Part shown: positions 46,111 through 58,506 of the stretch, piece after piece
Layout of the letters: every line of letters begins with the position of its first letter
Numbering within the stretch: the stretch's first letter is position 1
Source: Motilimonas eburnea
GTDB lineage: Bacteria; Pseudomonadota; Gammaproteobacteria; Enterobacterales; CBDFNC01
Direction of reading: 5' to 3'
NCBI RefSeq assembly: GCF_021295345.1
Contig: NZ_JAIMJB010000001.1
Location: forward strand, 62,001-126,000
Length of the DNA: 64,000 nt
Position numbers and translations under genes: made by a program
The notes under the pieces: model-generated
Seen by the model: the letters and a program-made list of their open reading frames with translations, nothing else
The model's database searches: none
Told to the model about the DNA's origin: nothing

Positions 46111-46136
46111 CAAAAAGGCCCAGATGGGCCTTTTTG
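46111..46136. terminator. bidirectional terminator between proB and lipA
   Basis: 12-bp inverted repeat CAAAAAGGCCCA (46111-46122) and complement (46125-46136). A-runs on the left and T-runs on the right suit both convergent transcripts. Confidence 0.92.
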
Positions 46137-46164
46137 TGTATTAGGGCTGACCGTGAGTGTTATT

Positions 46165-47130
46165 TTAGCTCACTTCTTTCCCCGCGGCTTGTAAGTCGGC
46201 ATGGTATGACGAGCGCACAAACGGGCCACAAGCTGCGTGAGTGAAGCCATTTTGCTTGGCAATTTCACCGAGTGCATCAAACTCTGCCGGAGGCACATAA
46301 CGTTCAACAGCAAGGTGATTGCGACTAGGCTGCAAATATTGACCTAATGTTAGCATGGTCACACCATGCGCACTTAAATCTTTAATCACTTGCTCAATTT
46401 CTTCATTGCTTTCACCTAACCCCATCATTAAACCTGACTTGGTTGGCACATTAGGGTGCAGCTCTTTAAAGCGCTTAAGCAAGGTGAGCGACCACTGATA
46501 ATCAGCGCCAGGGCGTACTTTTTTATACAATCTTGGGGCGGTTTCTAGGTTGTGGTTAAACACGTCAGGGGGCGTGTCTTTTAAGATTTCTAGAGCGCGA
46601 TCCATACGGCCCTTAAAGTCAGGCACCAAGATTTCAATTTTGATTTCAGGATTCAACGCGCGAATTTCACGAATACAGTCGGCAAAATGCTGTGCGCCGC
46701 CATCTCGCAGATCATCACGATCCACTGAGGTGATCACCACATATTTCAACTTCATATCTTTAATGGTTTGCGCAAGTTTGGCTGGCTCTTCGGCCGACGG
46801 CGGTAAAGGGCGACCGTGGGCAACATCGCAAAAAGGACAACGTCGAGTACAGATGGCCCCCAAGATCATAAAGGTTGCCGTACCATGATTAAAACATTCA
46901 GATAGGTTAGGGCAGGAGGCTTCCTCACACACCGAATGTAAATCATTCTTACGCATGGCATCTTTGATTTCTTGGATGCGGGCGCTTGAGCTAGGCAGTT
47001 TTATTTTCATCCACTCAGGTTTTTTCAACATGGTGGCTTTGTCACTGGGGACGACTTTTACAGGGATCAAAGATACCTTGTCTGCGTCTCTTAATTTAAC
47101 GCCAGCAACGGGTTTATTGGGTTTACTCAT
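46165..47130 (-). CDS. lipA: lipoyl synthase
   Basis: Radical-SAM enzyme (321 residues, as in E. coli) that inserts two sulfurs into octanoyl groups on lipoyl domains. The radical-SAM cysteines are in CTRRCPFC; the auxiliary cluster cysteines are in [12 protein letters not shown]. The C-terminal [12 protein letters not shown] supplies the conserved Ser ligand region (RSSYHA). The start at 47130 overlaps the lipB stop (ATGA), which decides against an in-frame ATG six codons earlier. It acts directly after LipB. Confidence 0.97.
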   Translation of the reverse strand: MSKPNKPVAGVKLRDADKVSLIPVKVVPSDKATMLKKPEWMKIKLPSSSARIQEIKDAMRKNDLHSVCEEASCPNLSECFNHGTATFMILGAICTRRCPFCDVAHGRPLPPSAEEPAKLAQTIKDMKLKYVVITSVDRDDLRDGGAQHFADCIREIRALNPEIKIEILVPDFKGRMDRALEILKDTPPDVFNHNLETAPRLYKKVRPGADYQWSLTLLKRFKELHPNVPTKSGLMMGLGESNEEIEQVIKDLSAHGVTMLTLGQYLQPSRNHLAVERYVPPAEFDALGEIAKQNGFTHAACGPFVRSSYHADLQAAGKEVS

Positions 47131-47792
47131 TGTTTTGGACCTGTCCATTCCATCTCGTTGTAATCGAGTAATTGGCTGAGTTGTTCGATCAACTGGCGTT
47201 GCAGTTGGTTAAAATCAATAGCATCGGTAAAATCGCGAAGCTGAGTCATTTCAAGTCCTGCATAGCCACAAGGGTTAATACGTTGAAATGGGGTAAGATC
47301 CATATCAACATTCAGAGCCAAACCATGAAATGAGCAACCTTTACGGATCCTTAGTCCCAACGAAGCCATTTTTTTATTACCGACATAAACGCCAGGCGCA
47401 TCGGGTTTGGCGTAAGACTCAACTTGATATTCTTGTAGCAGGGCTATCAAGGCATTTTCGATATGGCTGACCAGATCACGAACCCCGAAGTCTTTGCGTT
47501 TGAGGTTGACTAAAATGTATGCGACCTGCTGTCCGGGACCGTGATAAGTGACTTGCCCACCGCGATCGGATGCAACAACCGGTATGTCACCAGGGATCAG
47601 AACATGCTCAGCCTTACCGGCCTGGCCTTGGGTAAACACACTGGGGTGCTGCACCAGCCAGATTTCGTCGGCGTCTTGTTCACCTCGGGTATCGGTAAAG
47701 GTTTTCATTTGTTGCCAAACTGTTTGGTATTCGCACAGCGGATACTGCCTGACAATCAACTTTTGGCTTATCAAGGGATAACCTGCCGACAT
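47127..47792 (-). CDS. lipB: octanoyltransferase
   Basis: Transfers octanoate from acyl carrier protein to lipoyl-dependent enzymes (221 residues). The core motifs are [39 protein letters not shown], the lysine in [23 protein letters not shown], and the catalytic Cys in [14 protein letters not shown]. The gene is coupled to lipA by an ATGA overlap and lies three bases after ybeD, forming a ybeD-lipB-lipA unit. Confidence 0.96.
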   Translation of the reverse strand: MSAGYPLISQKLIVRQYPLCEYQTVWQQMKTFTDTRGEQDADEIWLVQHPSVFTQGQAGKAEHVLIPGDIPVVASDRGGQVTYHGPGQQVAYILVNLKRKDFGVRDLVSHIENALIALLQEYQVESYAKPDAPGVYVGNKKMASLGLRIRKGCSFHGLALNVDMDLTPFQRINPCGYAGLEMTQLRDFTDAIDFNQLQRQLIEQLSQLLDYNEMEWTGPKQ

Positions 47793-47795
47793 AAA

Positions 47796-48065
47796 TTAAA
47801 GTACAGTGCGTACGATATCTATTTTACCCAATGCGGTGTAAAGGGTTTCGATATGCTCTTTGCTTTCCACTCGCACCCTAACAGACACGGTATGGTAAGT
47901 GCCTTTGGCACTGGCACGAATGGTGGGGCTATAGTCACCGGGGGCGTGTTGCTGAATGACCTCAACCACTAAATCTGGCAGTTCTTTTTGTGCAAGTCCT
48001 ACGACTTTGAACAAAAAATCATTGGGAAATTCTAAAAACTCATCGAATCGCGTATTTAATGCCAT
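47796..48065 (-). CDS. ybeD: DUF493 (YbeD) protein
   Basis: Small cytosolic protein of 89 residues (E. coli YbeD 87), with an alpha/beta fold resembling ACT regulatory domains. Recognised from [17 protein letters not shown] near the start, [20 protein letters not shown] and [12 protein letters not shown] at the end. It lies between dacA and lipB exactly as in E. coli. The function is not established; a link to lipoate synthesis is suggested only by context. Confidence 0.93.
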   Translation of the reverse strand: MALNTRFDEFLEFPNDFLFKVVGLAQKELPDLVVEVIQQHAPGDYSPTIRASAKGTYHTVSVRVRVESKEHIETLYTALGKIDIVRTVL

Positions 48066-48124
48066 TGCTTACTTCACTATGTTAAATCAATCAAGGCCCA
48101 GTGTTGGGCTAAGACGGCTAATTT

Positions 48125-48147
48125 TACCTCAGCTGGATGTTGAGGTA
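48125..48147. repeat. small inverted repeat upstream of ybeD
   Basis: TACCTCA (48125-48131) and its complement (48141-48147) with a 9-base loop, in the 145-bp gap between dacA and ybeD. Confidence 0.4.
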
Positions 48148-48178
48148 TATCACATTTTTTATGCGGTTTATTTGGGAG

Positions 48179-48201
48179 GCTGCGCTCAAAGGGAGCGCAG
48201 C
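48179..48201 (-). terminator. stem-loop after dacA
   Basis: Perfect 9-bp stem GCTGCGCTC-AAAGG-GAGCGCAGC lies ten bases past the dacA stop. The U-tract is weak. Confidence 0.6.
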
Positions 48202-48210
48202 GCAATCAAC

Positions 48211-49383
48211 TTATCCAAACCAACGTTTGAACAGTAATTGGAAGTAGTCCATCAAACGGCTAAACCAGCTGCCTTCGTTGACATCATTTAGGGCTACAAG
48301 GGGAAATTCGGCCAGGTTTTCACCGTCGACTTCATAATACACTTTACCGACCACTTGGCCTTTCGCGATAGGGGCAGATAATTCAGTATCAAGTACAAAA
48401 TTGGCTTTTAAGCTTTTAGCTGAGCCGCGAGGAATGGTGATGGGCGTGCTCGTGGCCAAGCCTAGATCAACATATTCGGTGTCGCCCATCCAAATACGTT
48501 CAGAGGCCAGTTTATCACCTGCTTGGTAGGGTGTAAGGGTTTCAAAAAAGCGAAAACCCCAGTTAAGTAATTTTTTACTTTCTTCTTTACGGGCTTGTTC
48601 GCTCTTCGTGCCCATCACAACGGCAATTAAGCGCATGCCATCTTTGGTGGCAGAAGACACTAAGCTGTAGCCTGCCGCACTGGTGTGGCCTGTTTTGATG
48701 CCATCGACATTCAGGCTTTTATCCCACAATAACGAGTTGCGGTTGTATTGGGTAATATTGTTGAATGTAAATGCTTTTTCTTTGTAAATTGCGTACTCTT
48801 CTGGCACATCTCGGATCATCGCCTTGGCTAAAATAGCCATGTCACGAGGCGAGGTGTTATGGGTTTCTGAATGCAAACCATGGCTGTTTTCAAAGTGGGT
48901 ATTGGTCATGCCCAATTGTTTTGCCCACGAGTTCATGAGATCGGCAAAGGCTTCTTCACTACCGGCAATATGTTCAGCCATGGCAACACATGCATCGTTA
49001 CCAGACTGAATTATGATGCCACGATTTAAGTCAGCAACCGAGACGGTTTTACCCACTTCAATAAACATTTTTGAAGAGTCTGGGAAGTTTTTAGACCAAG
49101 CCTTTTCACTGATAACCACTTGGTCATCCAGTGAGATATTGCCTGATTTGACTTCTTGACCGATCACATAGCTGGTCATCATCTTGGTTAAACTGGCGGG
49201 AGGAATTGGCACGTCTTCATTATTGCCGGCTAACACTTCACCCGAGTCGTAATCCATCAACAAATAGCCTTTAGCGGCAATGGTCGGCGCATTCGGGATG
49301 GCCTTGGGAGCAGAAAATACACTGGTACTGATAAATAAACAAAGGAGGGCGGTCTTTCGCGAAATATTGGCAATTATCGACAT
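48211..49383 (-). CDS. dacA: D-alanyl-D-alanine carboxypeptidase (PBP5/6 type)
   Basis: Periplasmic enzyme (390 residues) that removes the terminal D-Ala from peptidoglycan stem peptides. A signal peptide (residues 1-24) is followed by the penicillin-binding motifs SLTKM (catalytic Ser, about residue 65), SGNDA, and KTGHT. A beta-sandwich domain precedes the C-terminal amphipathic helix (WFSRLMDYFQLLFKRWFG), which anchors it to the inner membrane face. It follows rodA but is separated by 224 bp in which rlpA, present in E. coli, is missing. Confidence 0.95.
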   Translation of the reverse strand: MSIIANISRKTALLCLFISTSVFSAPKAIPNAPTIAAKGYLLMDYDSGEVLAGNNEDVPIPPASLTKMMTSYVIGQEVKSGNISLDDQVVISEKAWSKNFPDSSKMFIEVGKTVSVADLNRGIIIQSGNDACVAMAEHIAGSEEAFADLMNSWAKQLGMTNTHFENSHGLHSETHNTSPRDMAILAKAMIRDVPEEYAIYKEKAFTFNNITQYNRNSLLWDKSLNVDGIKTGHTSAAGYSLVSSATKDGMRLIAVVMGTKSEQARKEESKKLLNWGFRFFETLTPYQAGDKLASERIWMGDTEYVDLGLATSTPITIPRGSAKSLKANFVLDTELSAPIAKGQVVGKVYYEVDGENLAEFPLVALNDVNEGSWFSRLMDYFQLLFKRWFG

Positions 49384-49478
49384 TGAAATGCAGGTCTCTT
49401 TATTTGGTCACTATTGGAAAATCCCTGAATACGAATAGGTGTTCGATTCACGGCGCACAATTTCATTCAAAAAATAGC

Positions 49479-49541
49479 AGAAGTTGGCACATGGGCGGAG
49501 TGGGTATCGCTTATTCACGCCAGATATTTCAGCCAACTTCT
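49479..49541. repeat. inverted repeat in the rodA-dacA gap
   Basis: AGAAGTTGGC (49479-49488) and its perfect complement (49532-49541) enclose 43 bases. This is the only structure noticed in the gap where rlpA would be expected. Confidence 0.5.
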
Positions 49542-49607
49542 TGGTTATGACAGGTTAAATGCCATCATGTTCAATTACAAACGGGTATTTTGTGATGTTA
49601 CAACTCA

Positions 49608-50711
49608 TTAGTTTGCTAACAAGCGCTTATGGGTATGAATTGACATCAAGATGCCAAATCCCGCCATCAAGGTTACCATGGAGGTCCCTCCATAGCTTAC
49701 CAAGGGTAAGGGGACCCCGACAACGGGTAATAACCCACTGACCATGCCAATGTTAACAAAAATATAAACAAAAAAGGTTAATGTTAGTGCGCCTGCGGTT
49801 AAACGGCTAAATGCACTTTGGCCTTGGCTTGCGATGTAAAGCCCACGGCAAATAATAAAAATGTACAGTAGCAACAGTAAGGCTATCCCCACTAAACCAA
49901 ACTCTTCGGAATAAACCGCAAAAATAAAGTCAGTGTGCCGTTCAGGCAAAAAGTCGAGTTGAGATTGGGTGCCTTGCATCCAGCCTTTGCCAAAAATACC
50001 GCCAGAGCCGATGGCTATTTTTGATTGAATAATGTGGTAGCCCGAGCCAAGGGGATCGCTCTCTGGATTTAAAAAGGTCAGTACGCGTTGGCGCTGATAA
50101 TTGTGCATTAGGAAAAACCACAGCACGGGGGCGAAGGCAGATGCGCCCGCCACGGCTACGCCGATAAGTTTCCAGCTAACGCCTGCCAGAAATAATGCAA
50201 ACACGCCAGACGCCGCGACTAAAAGAGAGGTCCCTAAATCGGGTTGCTTGGAAATCAACAGGGTCGGGGTCAAAATAATGGCGCAAGCAACAAATGTATG
50301 TTTCAAACTAGGCGGCAAGTTTTTATTTCCGATATAGCTGGCAACCATTAATGGCATTGCCAATTTCATGATTTCAGAGGGCTGAAACATAAAGAAGCCT
50401 AAGTTGAGCCAACGTTGGGCACCCTTACCAACATGACCCACTAAGAGTACGGCAACCAGCAAGGCAACGCCTGCCAAAAACACCGGCATGGCCCAGCGGG
50501 CATAAAAGCTGGGGGAAAATTGGGCTAACACAAACATGGTAATAAGACCAAAGCCCAAGCGTACCGCTTGGCGCAGCATTAAGTCCATGTCTTGTCCGCC
50601 GGCAGAATAGAGGACAATCAAACTAATGGTCATTAAGCCCAATAAGCCAAGTAACAAGGGCAAGTCGATATGTAACTTGTACCAAATGGTGTTTTCTTGA
50701 CGGCGCTCCAC
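49608..50711 (-). CDS. rodA: rod shape-determining glycosyltransferase RodA
   Basis: SEDS-family peptidoglycan polymerase (367 residues, ten spans) that works with PBP2 in cell elongation. Motifs: [24 protein letters not shown], the [11 protein letters not shown] segment with the catalytic Asp region, [32 protein letters not shown] and [15 protein letters not shown]. Its GTG start overlaps the mrdA stop by one base (TAGTG). The length matches E. coli RodA (370). Confidence 0.96.
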   Translation of the reverse strand: MERRQENTIWYKLHIDLPLLLGLLGLMTISLIVLYSAGGQDMDLMLRQAVRLGFGLITMFVLAQFSPSFYARWAMPVFLAGVALLVAVLLVGHVGKGAQRWLNLGFFMFQPSEIMKLAMPLMVASYIGNKNLPPSLKHTFVACAIILTPTLLISKQPDLGTSLLVAASGVFALFLAGVSWKLIGVAVAGASAFAPVLWFFLMHNYQRQRVLTFLNPESDPLGSGYHIIQSKIAIGSGGIFGKGWMQGTQSQLDFLPERHTDFIFAVYSEEFGLVGIALLLLLYIFIICRGLYIASQGQSAFSRLTAGALTLTFFVYIFVNIGMVSGLLPVVGVPLPLVSYGGTSMVTLMAGFGILMSIHTHKRLLAN

Positions 50712-52684
50712 TATTGGGCTCCTACTTCTGTTGATTCAGGCTGCTCATCACTTAAGGTTTCTAACTCATCTCGGGTTAAATTACTCTGTAAGCTATTCGA
50801 TAAGGAGAATGATGGGTTAAATGGCTGCGCTTGTTTGCGCTCAAAGTAGGCATCTAACATTGCTCGTGCAACGGGGGCGGCGTGAGAGCTTCCGCCACCG
50901 GCATTTTCTACCACGACGGAAGTAACCACTTCAGGGTTATCAAACGGGGCATAAGCCACAAACATAGCGTTATCACGATGATGTTCAGCTAACTTTTCGG
51001 CGTCGTATTCTTCGTCCTCTTTCATGCCGATAACCTGAGCGGTACCGGATTTACCCGCTGCAACATAAGCCGTGTCGGCAAACGCTTTATGGGCTGTCCC
51101 CGTTTTTTTGTTGACGACACCGTACATGCCATCAAGGGCCACCTGCCAGTGGCTGTCATTATTGAGCACTATCGGTGGCTTATGATCAGGCGGAACTTCA
51201 AATGTACCACTGACCGTGCGAATCGACTTCAGGAGCCGAGGCACAATGATCTCGCCTCGACGGGCTAGGTTGGCCGTCGCATGGGCCAGTTGAATCGGGG
51301 TGGCTGTCCAATACCCTTGGCCAATACCTACAGAGATAGTATCTCCCTGATACCAAGGTTGATTAAAGCGCGCCCGCTTCCAGCCGCGTGAAGGCATCAC
51401 GGCTCGGGTTTCTTCGGCAATATCAATGCCTGTGTAATCGCCAAAGCCAAACTGTTTCATAAACTCACTGGTTTTATCTATCCCTACCTGATAAATCAAA
51501 TCATAGAAATAGGTATCACAGCTTTGCTCAATGGCATGGTAAACATCTACCCAGCCATGGCCCCAACGTTTCCAATCGCGAAAACGCTTAGACGTGTTAG
51601 GAATTTGCCAACTGCCTGGATCCCAAATCCGGGTTTGAGGGGTGACAACGCCTTCGTTCAGACCAAGCAGCGCCATTTGCATTTTAATGGTTGATGCCGG
51701 TGGATAACGCCCTTGCGTCGCTCGGTTAATGAGCGGGCGATCTTTTGAATGCAATAAGGCATTGTAATTTTTACTACTAATACCATGAACAAACAAGTTC
51801 GGGTCGTAGCTGGGGCTAGATGCTAGGGCTAACACACCGCCGTCATTGGCATCGAGCATCACCACCGAGCCCCGTCGGCCATCAAGCATTTTCTTCGCTT
51901 TTTGCTGCATCGCGAGGTCGATATTGAGGTAGATATCTTTGCCGGGCTCTGGTGGAACAAACTTCAGTACGCGAATGATTTTTCCGCGGTTATTAACCTC
52001 AACTTCTTGATAACCGGGCACTCCGTGTAGCATGTCTTCGTAGTATCGCTCTATACCTTGTTTACCGATATCACGAGTTGCGGCGTAGGTCGCTGATTTT
52101 CCTTCTTTTTCTAGTCGAATGACATCTCTGTCGTTAATTTTTCCGACATAGCCGAGCATGTGGGTTAAGGTCTCACCATAAGGGTAGTAACGCTTTAGGT
52201 AAGCCTCGATATTGACCCCTTCATAATGGTGCTGGTTAACACTAAAGATGGCCGCTTGCTCCATGGTTAAACGGGGCACTAGGGCAACGGGCTTAAACCG
52301 GCGTTGACGTTTTTTTTGACGATAGAAGTTGTCGATATCGTCTTGATCTAGCCCGAGTAATTGAGCTAAGTCGTTAACGGTCTGCTCGAGATCCGCGATT
52401 TTTTCAGTGGTGATCTCAAGACTAAAGATAGGGCGGTTTTCTGCTAACAGCACGCCATTGCGGTCGTAAATCAACCCCCGATTGGGCGCCACAGGTAACA
52501 CATTGATGCGGTTGTCGTTTGAGCGGGTTTTGTAGACTTGAAACGATTCAACCTGCAGGTAATACAGGTTCAAGAACAAGATCGAAATTAATGTCAGCAC
52601 AAACACAATACTGACGACGACTCGCCTGACAAACAGCGCAGATTCGGCGCTATGATCTCGCATTGCTACGCTGGGTTGGTTCAT
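50711..52684 (-). CDS. mrdA: peptidoglycan transpeptidase PBP2
   Basis: Elongation-specific class B penicillin-binding protein (657 residues). One N-terminal span (about 20-44) precedes the pedestal domain. Transpeptidase motifs: PPASTIKM with the catalytic Ser, SCDTYFYDL and [10 protein letters not shown]. The C-terminal 50 residues are polar. It is coupled to rodA, its functional partner, and lies three bases after rlmH. Confidence 0.96.
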   Translation of the reverse strand: MNQPSVAMRDHSAESALFVRRVVVSIVFVLTLISILFLNLYYLQVESFQVYKTRSNDNRINVLPVAPNRGLIYDRNGVLLAENRPIFSLEITTEKIADLEQTVNDLAQLLGLDQDDIDNFYRQKKRQRRFKPVALVPRLTMEQAAIFSVNQHHYEGVNIEAYLKRYYPYGETLTHMLGYVGKINDRDVIRLEKEGKSATYAATRDIGKQGIERYYEDMLHGVPGYQEVEVNNRGKIIRVLKFVPPEPGKDIYLNIDLAMQQKAKKMLDGRRGSVVMLDANDGGVLALASSPSYDPNLFVHGISSKNYNALLHSKDRPLINRATQGRYPPASTIKMQMALLGLNEGVVTPQTRIWDPGSWQIPNTSKRFRDWKRWGHGWVDVYHAIEQSCDTYFYDLIYQVGIDKTSEFMKQFGFGDYTGIDIAEETRAVMPSRGWKRARFNQPWYQGDTISVGIGQGYWTATPIQLAHATANLARRGEIIVPRLLKSIRTVSGTFEVPPDHKPPIVLNNDSHWQVALDGMYGVVNKKTGTAHKAFADTAYVAAGKSGTAQVIGMKEDEEYDAEKLAEHHRDNAMFVAYAPFDNPEVVTSVVVENAGGGSSHAAPVARAMLDAYFERKQAQPFNPSFSLSNSLQSNLTRDELETLSDEQPESTEVGAQ

Positions 52685-52687
52685 TAA

Positions 52688-53158
52688 TTACTCTCTGTGG
52701 TAGGGATGGTTTGCGGTGACGCTCCATGCCCTATAAAGTGATTCCGCTACGACCACGCGCACTAATGGATGAGGTAAGGTTAAGGGCGATAACGACCATT
52801 TTTGTTCCGATGCTGCAATACATGCTGGAGCCAGTCCTTCCGGGCCGCCAATCAGTAAGCTCACATCACGACCATCATGTTTCCAGGTGTCCAGTTGCTT
52901 AGCAAGAGTGGGGGTATCCCAAGGGCGTCCGGTTACTTCAAGGGTAACAATGCGGTTTCCCTTCGGGATCGCGGCTAGGGTTAGCTCCCCTTCCTTTTGT
53001 AAAATGCGTTTGATATCGGCATTTTTACCGCGTTTTCCCGCCGCAATTTCGACTAACTCTAAGGGCATATCATGGGGAAAGCGCCGCGCATATTCTTGAT
53101 AGCCACGCTCCACCCAATCAGGCATCTTACTGCCCACTGCCACTAGTTGGATCTTCAT
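52688..53158 (-). CDS. rlmH: 23S rRNA (pseudouridine-1915-N3) methyltransferase
   Basis: SPOUT methyltransferase of 156 residues (E. coli 155) acting on helix 69 of 23S rRNA in assembled ribosomes. The start at 53158 ([15 protein letters not shown]) overlaps the rsfS stop by ATGA. The knot region is [11 protein letters not shown] and [36 protein letters not shown], the family signature, closes the protein. Confidence 0.97.
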   Translation of the reverse strand: MKIQLVAVGSKMPDWVERGYQEYARRFPHDMPLELVEIAAGKRGKNADIKRILQKEGELTLAAIPKGNRIVTLEVTGRPWDTPTLAKQLDTWKHDGRDVSLLIGGPEGLAPACIAASEQKWSLSPLTLPHPLVRVVVAESLYRAWSVTANHPYHRE

Positions 53159-53493
53159 TGGGTTTGCTCGCCCGCGTCGTTCCACAATTTCTCAAGCTGG
53201 TAAAAATCACGTGTTTCATCTTGCATCACGTGCACAACGATGTCGCCTAAGTCTACCAATACCCATTCGCCTGTGTCGTTGCCTTCCATGCCCAAGGGTT
53301 TGTTACCGGCACGCTTAGCTTCGGTGTATAGGTTCTCCGCAATGGAGATAACGTGGCGTTTCGAATTACCTGAACAAACCACCATTACGTCGGTCAGGTT
53401 AGATTTGCTACGCACATCTAAAATAGTGATGTCACGACCTTTTAAATCTTCGATTTTTTCTACCACGAACTGGCGTAATGCTTCTGCTTGCAA
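53155..53493 (-). CDS. rsfS: ribosomal silencing factor RsfS
   Basis: Protein of 112 residues that binds ribosomal protein L14 and blocks subunit joining during starvation. The start is TTG (53493) with AGAGGA about seven bases upstream; no ATG fits. Conserved parts: [28 protein letters not shown] and [28 protein letters not shown]. It follows nadD by 69 bp and is coupled to rlmH. Confidence 0.95.
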   Translation of the reverse strand: MQAEALRQFVVEKIEDLKGRDITILDVRSKSNLTDVMVVCSGNSKRHVISIAENLYTEAKRAGNKPLGMEGNDTGEWVLVDLGDIVVHVMQDETRDFYQLEKLWNDAGEQTQ

Positions 53494-53562
53494 TGGATTT
53501 TCCTCTGATTAATTTAAGGGCGGCATTCTAACATGAACAAACAAAGGGATTAAGTAGTCTCG

Positions 53563-54246
53563 TTAAAGATACAGTTGGTTTTGTTCTATGTAGTCAATAA
53601 CGGGATCGGGTAGCAGATACTTAATTGACTGTCCTTGCTGACGTAATTGTCTTATTTGACTGGAACTGATCGCCAATTGAGTGACTTGGGTAAAGTATAG
53701 ATGGCCGTGTAAATCTTGATGTAATAATGACGGCTCAGTGATCTGATGAGGCAGCACTTGATTACGAAGTGGCTGGCAATAAGTCGGTTGCCAACCCGGG
53801 CGCTGACACACAATCAAATGGCAGTAATCTAATAGTGATTCCCAGCGATACCATTTGGGTAAGTTGATAAAGGAGTCCATGCCGATAATAAAACACAAAG
53901 GCGTGTCAGGATAACGCTGGCGCAGTTCACTTAAGGTAGCGACAGAGTAATTCGGTTGCGGTAAGGTGAGCTCGCAGGTATCAAGTACCAAGGTAGGGGC
54001 TCCCTGAATGGCCAATTCAAGCATGGCGCAGCGCTGCTCGGTCGTCGTTGAATCGTGCGCCTTGTGGGGGGCGATATGGTTTGGCATTAGGTGAACCGCA
54101 GCAAAGCCTAATCTTTGTTGTAGCTCTAAAGCCGGACGTAAATGGCCATAGTGTATCGGATTAAACGAGCCGCCCATGATGGCAATGGGTTGAGCCGGGC
54201 CTGTTAAGTGGGGCGTATGATGATCAATTGGGTTGGGAGAGTGCAT
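53563..54246 (-). CDS. nadD: nicotinate-nucleotide adenylyltransferase
   Basis: NAD biosynthesis enzyme (227 residues) converting nicotinate mononucleotide and ATP to the dinucleotide. The nucleotidyltransferase signature is GGSFNPIHYGHLRPALEL, with the HxGH histidines; the C-terminal ISSSQIRQLRQQG matches the second motif. The ATG at 54246 overlaps holA by 23 bp and leaves a 20-residue N-terminal extension before PIAIMGG; a start nearer the fold is possible but no better codon was found. Confidence 0.94.
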   Translation of the reverse strand: MHSPNPIDHHTPHLTGPAQPIAIMGGSFNPIHYGHLRPALELQQRLGFAAVHLMPNHIAPHKAHDSTTTEQRCAMLELAIQGAPTLVLDTCELTLPQPNYSVATLSELRQRYPDTPLCFIIGMDSFINLPKWYRWESLLDYCHLIVCQRPGWQPTYCQPLRNQVLPHQITEPSLLHQDLHGHLYFTQVTQLAISSSQIRQLRQQGQSIKYLLPDPVIDYIEQNQLYL

Positions 54247-55252
54247 AGTGCTGTGCCGTTTTTCCTTGAAACAATAGGCAGATCATTTGTAATTGAGGCC
54301 AGCTGTTTTGCTCATATTGGGTTTTGATGCTGAGTTCTAGTTGGCAGCATAGTTGGTAGATATACTCTAACTCTCGACTGGGAAGGCGAGTTAAGGCTTG
54401 ATTGATTAACGCTTGTTTACTGCTCCACACACGCGCTTGCTTCATGATGTTTGCAAAGGGTTGACCTTGGTTAAGCTGATACTGATATTCAAGTAGCTTT
54501 TTGACTTCATTATTAAGGGTACCACTGAGTAATACGATGTCAGTGCCTTCTTCATGTAACTGTTGCAACATACGTTGAGCTCGATTGACCTTACCTGCAA
54601 ACAAGGTATCTAGCCATTGGAAAACCCCAAAATGCGTATGGCCAGTGATGTTATTGGCGACATCTTGCAGGCTTAATTTTGTTTGACCAAAATGTAATGC
54701 AAGTTTTTCGATTTCTTGCATACAGGCTAATAAATTCCCCTCAAAATTACGGCACATAAAGTTAACCACATCCTGAGTCGCGGTTAAGCCAGCGGCGCGC
54801 AAACGCTTATGCATCCATTGCGGGAAAAACTTACCTTCAGGATGGTTTGTTGGAATGTACAGGCCTTGCTCAGATAGGGCGACAAACCATTTTGCCTTCA
54901 TTTGCTGTAGGCTGAGTTTTTCGCCATGGACAATCAATAAGGTATCGGGGTTATTTAATTGGCTTAGCTCAAACAGGGCGTCGGTGATGCGTTTATCTGT
55001 CTTAGTGACTTCAATGCTGATAATTTGTTGGTTAGAAAACAATGACATGGCATTGGCACAATCAAACACTTGATCCCAATTCATGTCATTGTCGGTAACA
55101 AATTGATGGTGCTCTTGAAAACCATGCTTTTGCGCTGCCTGTTTAATATCGCGCAGCGCTTCAAAACGCAATAAGTGTTCATCACCAAAGACTAGATACG
55201 CGTCTTTGAGTTGTTTTAAATGGTTAACCAGAGCTTCTGGATAAACCCGCAC
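54224..55252 (-). CDS. holA: DNA polymerase III subunit delta
   Basis: Clamp-loader delta subunit (342 residues, E. coli 343) that opens the beta clamp. The start is GTG, directly abutting the lptE stop (TAAGTG). N-terminal AYLVFGDEHLLRFEALRDI is the family's opening; the domain architecture is AAA-like without Walker motifs, as expected for delta. The conserved region VNFMCRNFEGNLLACMQEIEKLAL is present. Confidence 0.95.
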   Translation of the reverse strand: MRVYPEALVNHLKQLKDAYLVFGDEHLLRFEALRDIKQAAQKHGFQEHHQFVTDNDMNWDQVFDCANAMSLFSNQQIISIEVTKTDKRITDALFELSQLNNPDTLLIVHGEKLSLQQMKAKWFVALSEQGLYIPTNHPEGKFFPQWMHKRLRAAGLTATQDVVNFMCRNFEGNLLACMQEIEKLALHFGQTKLSLQDVANNITGHTHFGVFQWLDTLFAGKVNRAQRMLQQLHEEGTDIVLLSGTLNNEVKKLLEYQYQLNQGQPFANIMKQARVWSSKQALINQALTRLPSRELEYIYQLCCQLELSIKTQYEQNSWPQLQMICLLFQGKTAQHYALSQPN

Positions 55253-55744
55253 TTACGGCTCCAACGTAGTGAGACGACGGATAATACGACGTGCCGCGTG
55301 CTCTCGCATCTCATTCAAGATAAGCTCAGCCTCACGAGATGAGGCTAGCGCTTGTTGAGGGTTTTCAAGAAAATCACGATGGATGTTAATGGTAAAGCTC
55401 AGTGGCTCTTTGCCGGGTTGAATAATTTGATACTGCACGCCATAGCCCAATTCATATTCAGCCGACTGGCCATTATCATAAAGTGAAATGGTGCGTTTTG
55501 ATTGTTGCTCACTTCCTACCCTGAGTTGTACCATGTGCTCATCGGGGTGGCGCAAAATATCGATTTTAGCAAAGCGTAATTGTTGCTCTACCTCGCGGGT
55601 TAATTGACCGTAAGGATCGGGCGTAGACAAATACACACTGTTAATGTCAGCACGATTAATCACTTGGCCTTTTGGGGTAAAGCCACAGCCTGTTAAAAGC
55701 AATAATCCGGCTAGCCATAGGCTAGCCTGTTTTAAAATCGACAT
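55253..55744 (-). CDS. lptE: LPS-assembly lipoprotein LptE
   Basis: Outer-membrane lipoprotein (163 residues) that plugs LptD and helps insert lipopolysaccharide. The lipobox LLLTGC gives Cys20, followed by GFTPKGQ, typical of LptE (GF-x-LRG-type start). The leuS-lptE-holA-nadD order is conserved with E. coli. Sequence is otherwise variable, as in the family. Confidence 0.93.
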   Translation of the reverse strand: MSILKQASLWLAGLLLLTGCGFTPKGQVINRADINSVYLSTPDPYGQLTREVEQQLRFAKIDILRHPDEHMVQLRVGSEQQSKRTISLYDNGQSAEYELGYGVQYQIIQPGKEPLSFTINIHRDFLENPQQALASSREAELILNEMREHAARRIIRRLTTLEP

Positions 55745-55758
55745 TGAGCCTCTACGTA

Positions 55759-58356
<2,598 letters not shown>

Positions 58357-58456
58357 TCAATGGGGTTAAAATATATCGGCATAGGATACAGCAGCAGGGC
58401 CAAGGCAACAATAAGGGAGTCGCCTTGGCTGGCGTTTTTCGCATGTTTTTAGTGAG

Positions 58457-58485
58457 AAAAAACCATCGCTAGTATGGGGTTTTTT
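58457..58485 (-). terminator. terminator after lnt
   Basis: Stem AAAAAACC (58457-58464) with GGTTTTTT (58478-58485), loop 13, in the gap after the lnt stop. A/T runs suit either strand. Confidence 0.7.
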
Positions 58486-58506
58486 GGTCACTGTATCGTT
58501 TCTTCT

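Noticed and set aside
49430-49460. tRNA T-arm-like sequence GTGTTCGATTCAC
   Set aside because: The stem does not pair over five bases and there are no acceptor or anticodon arms around it.
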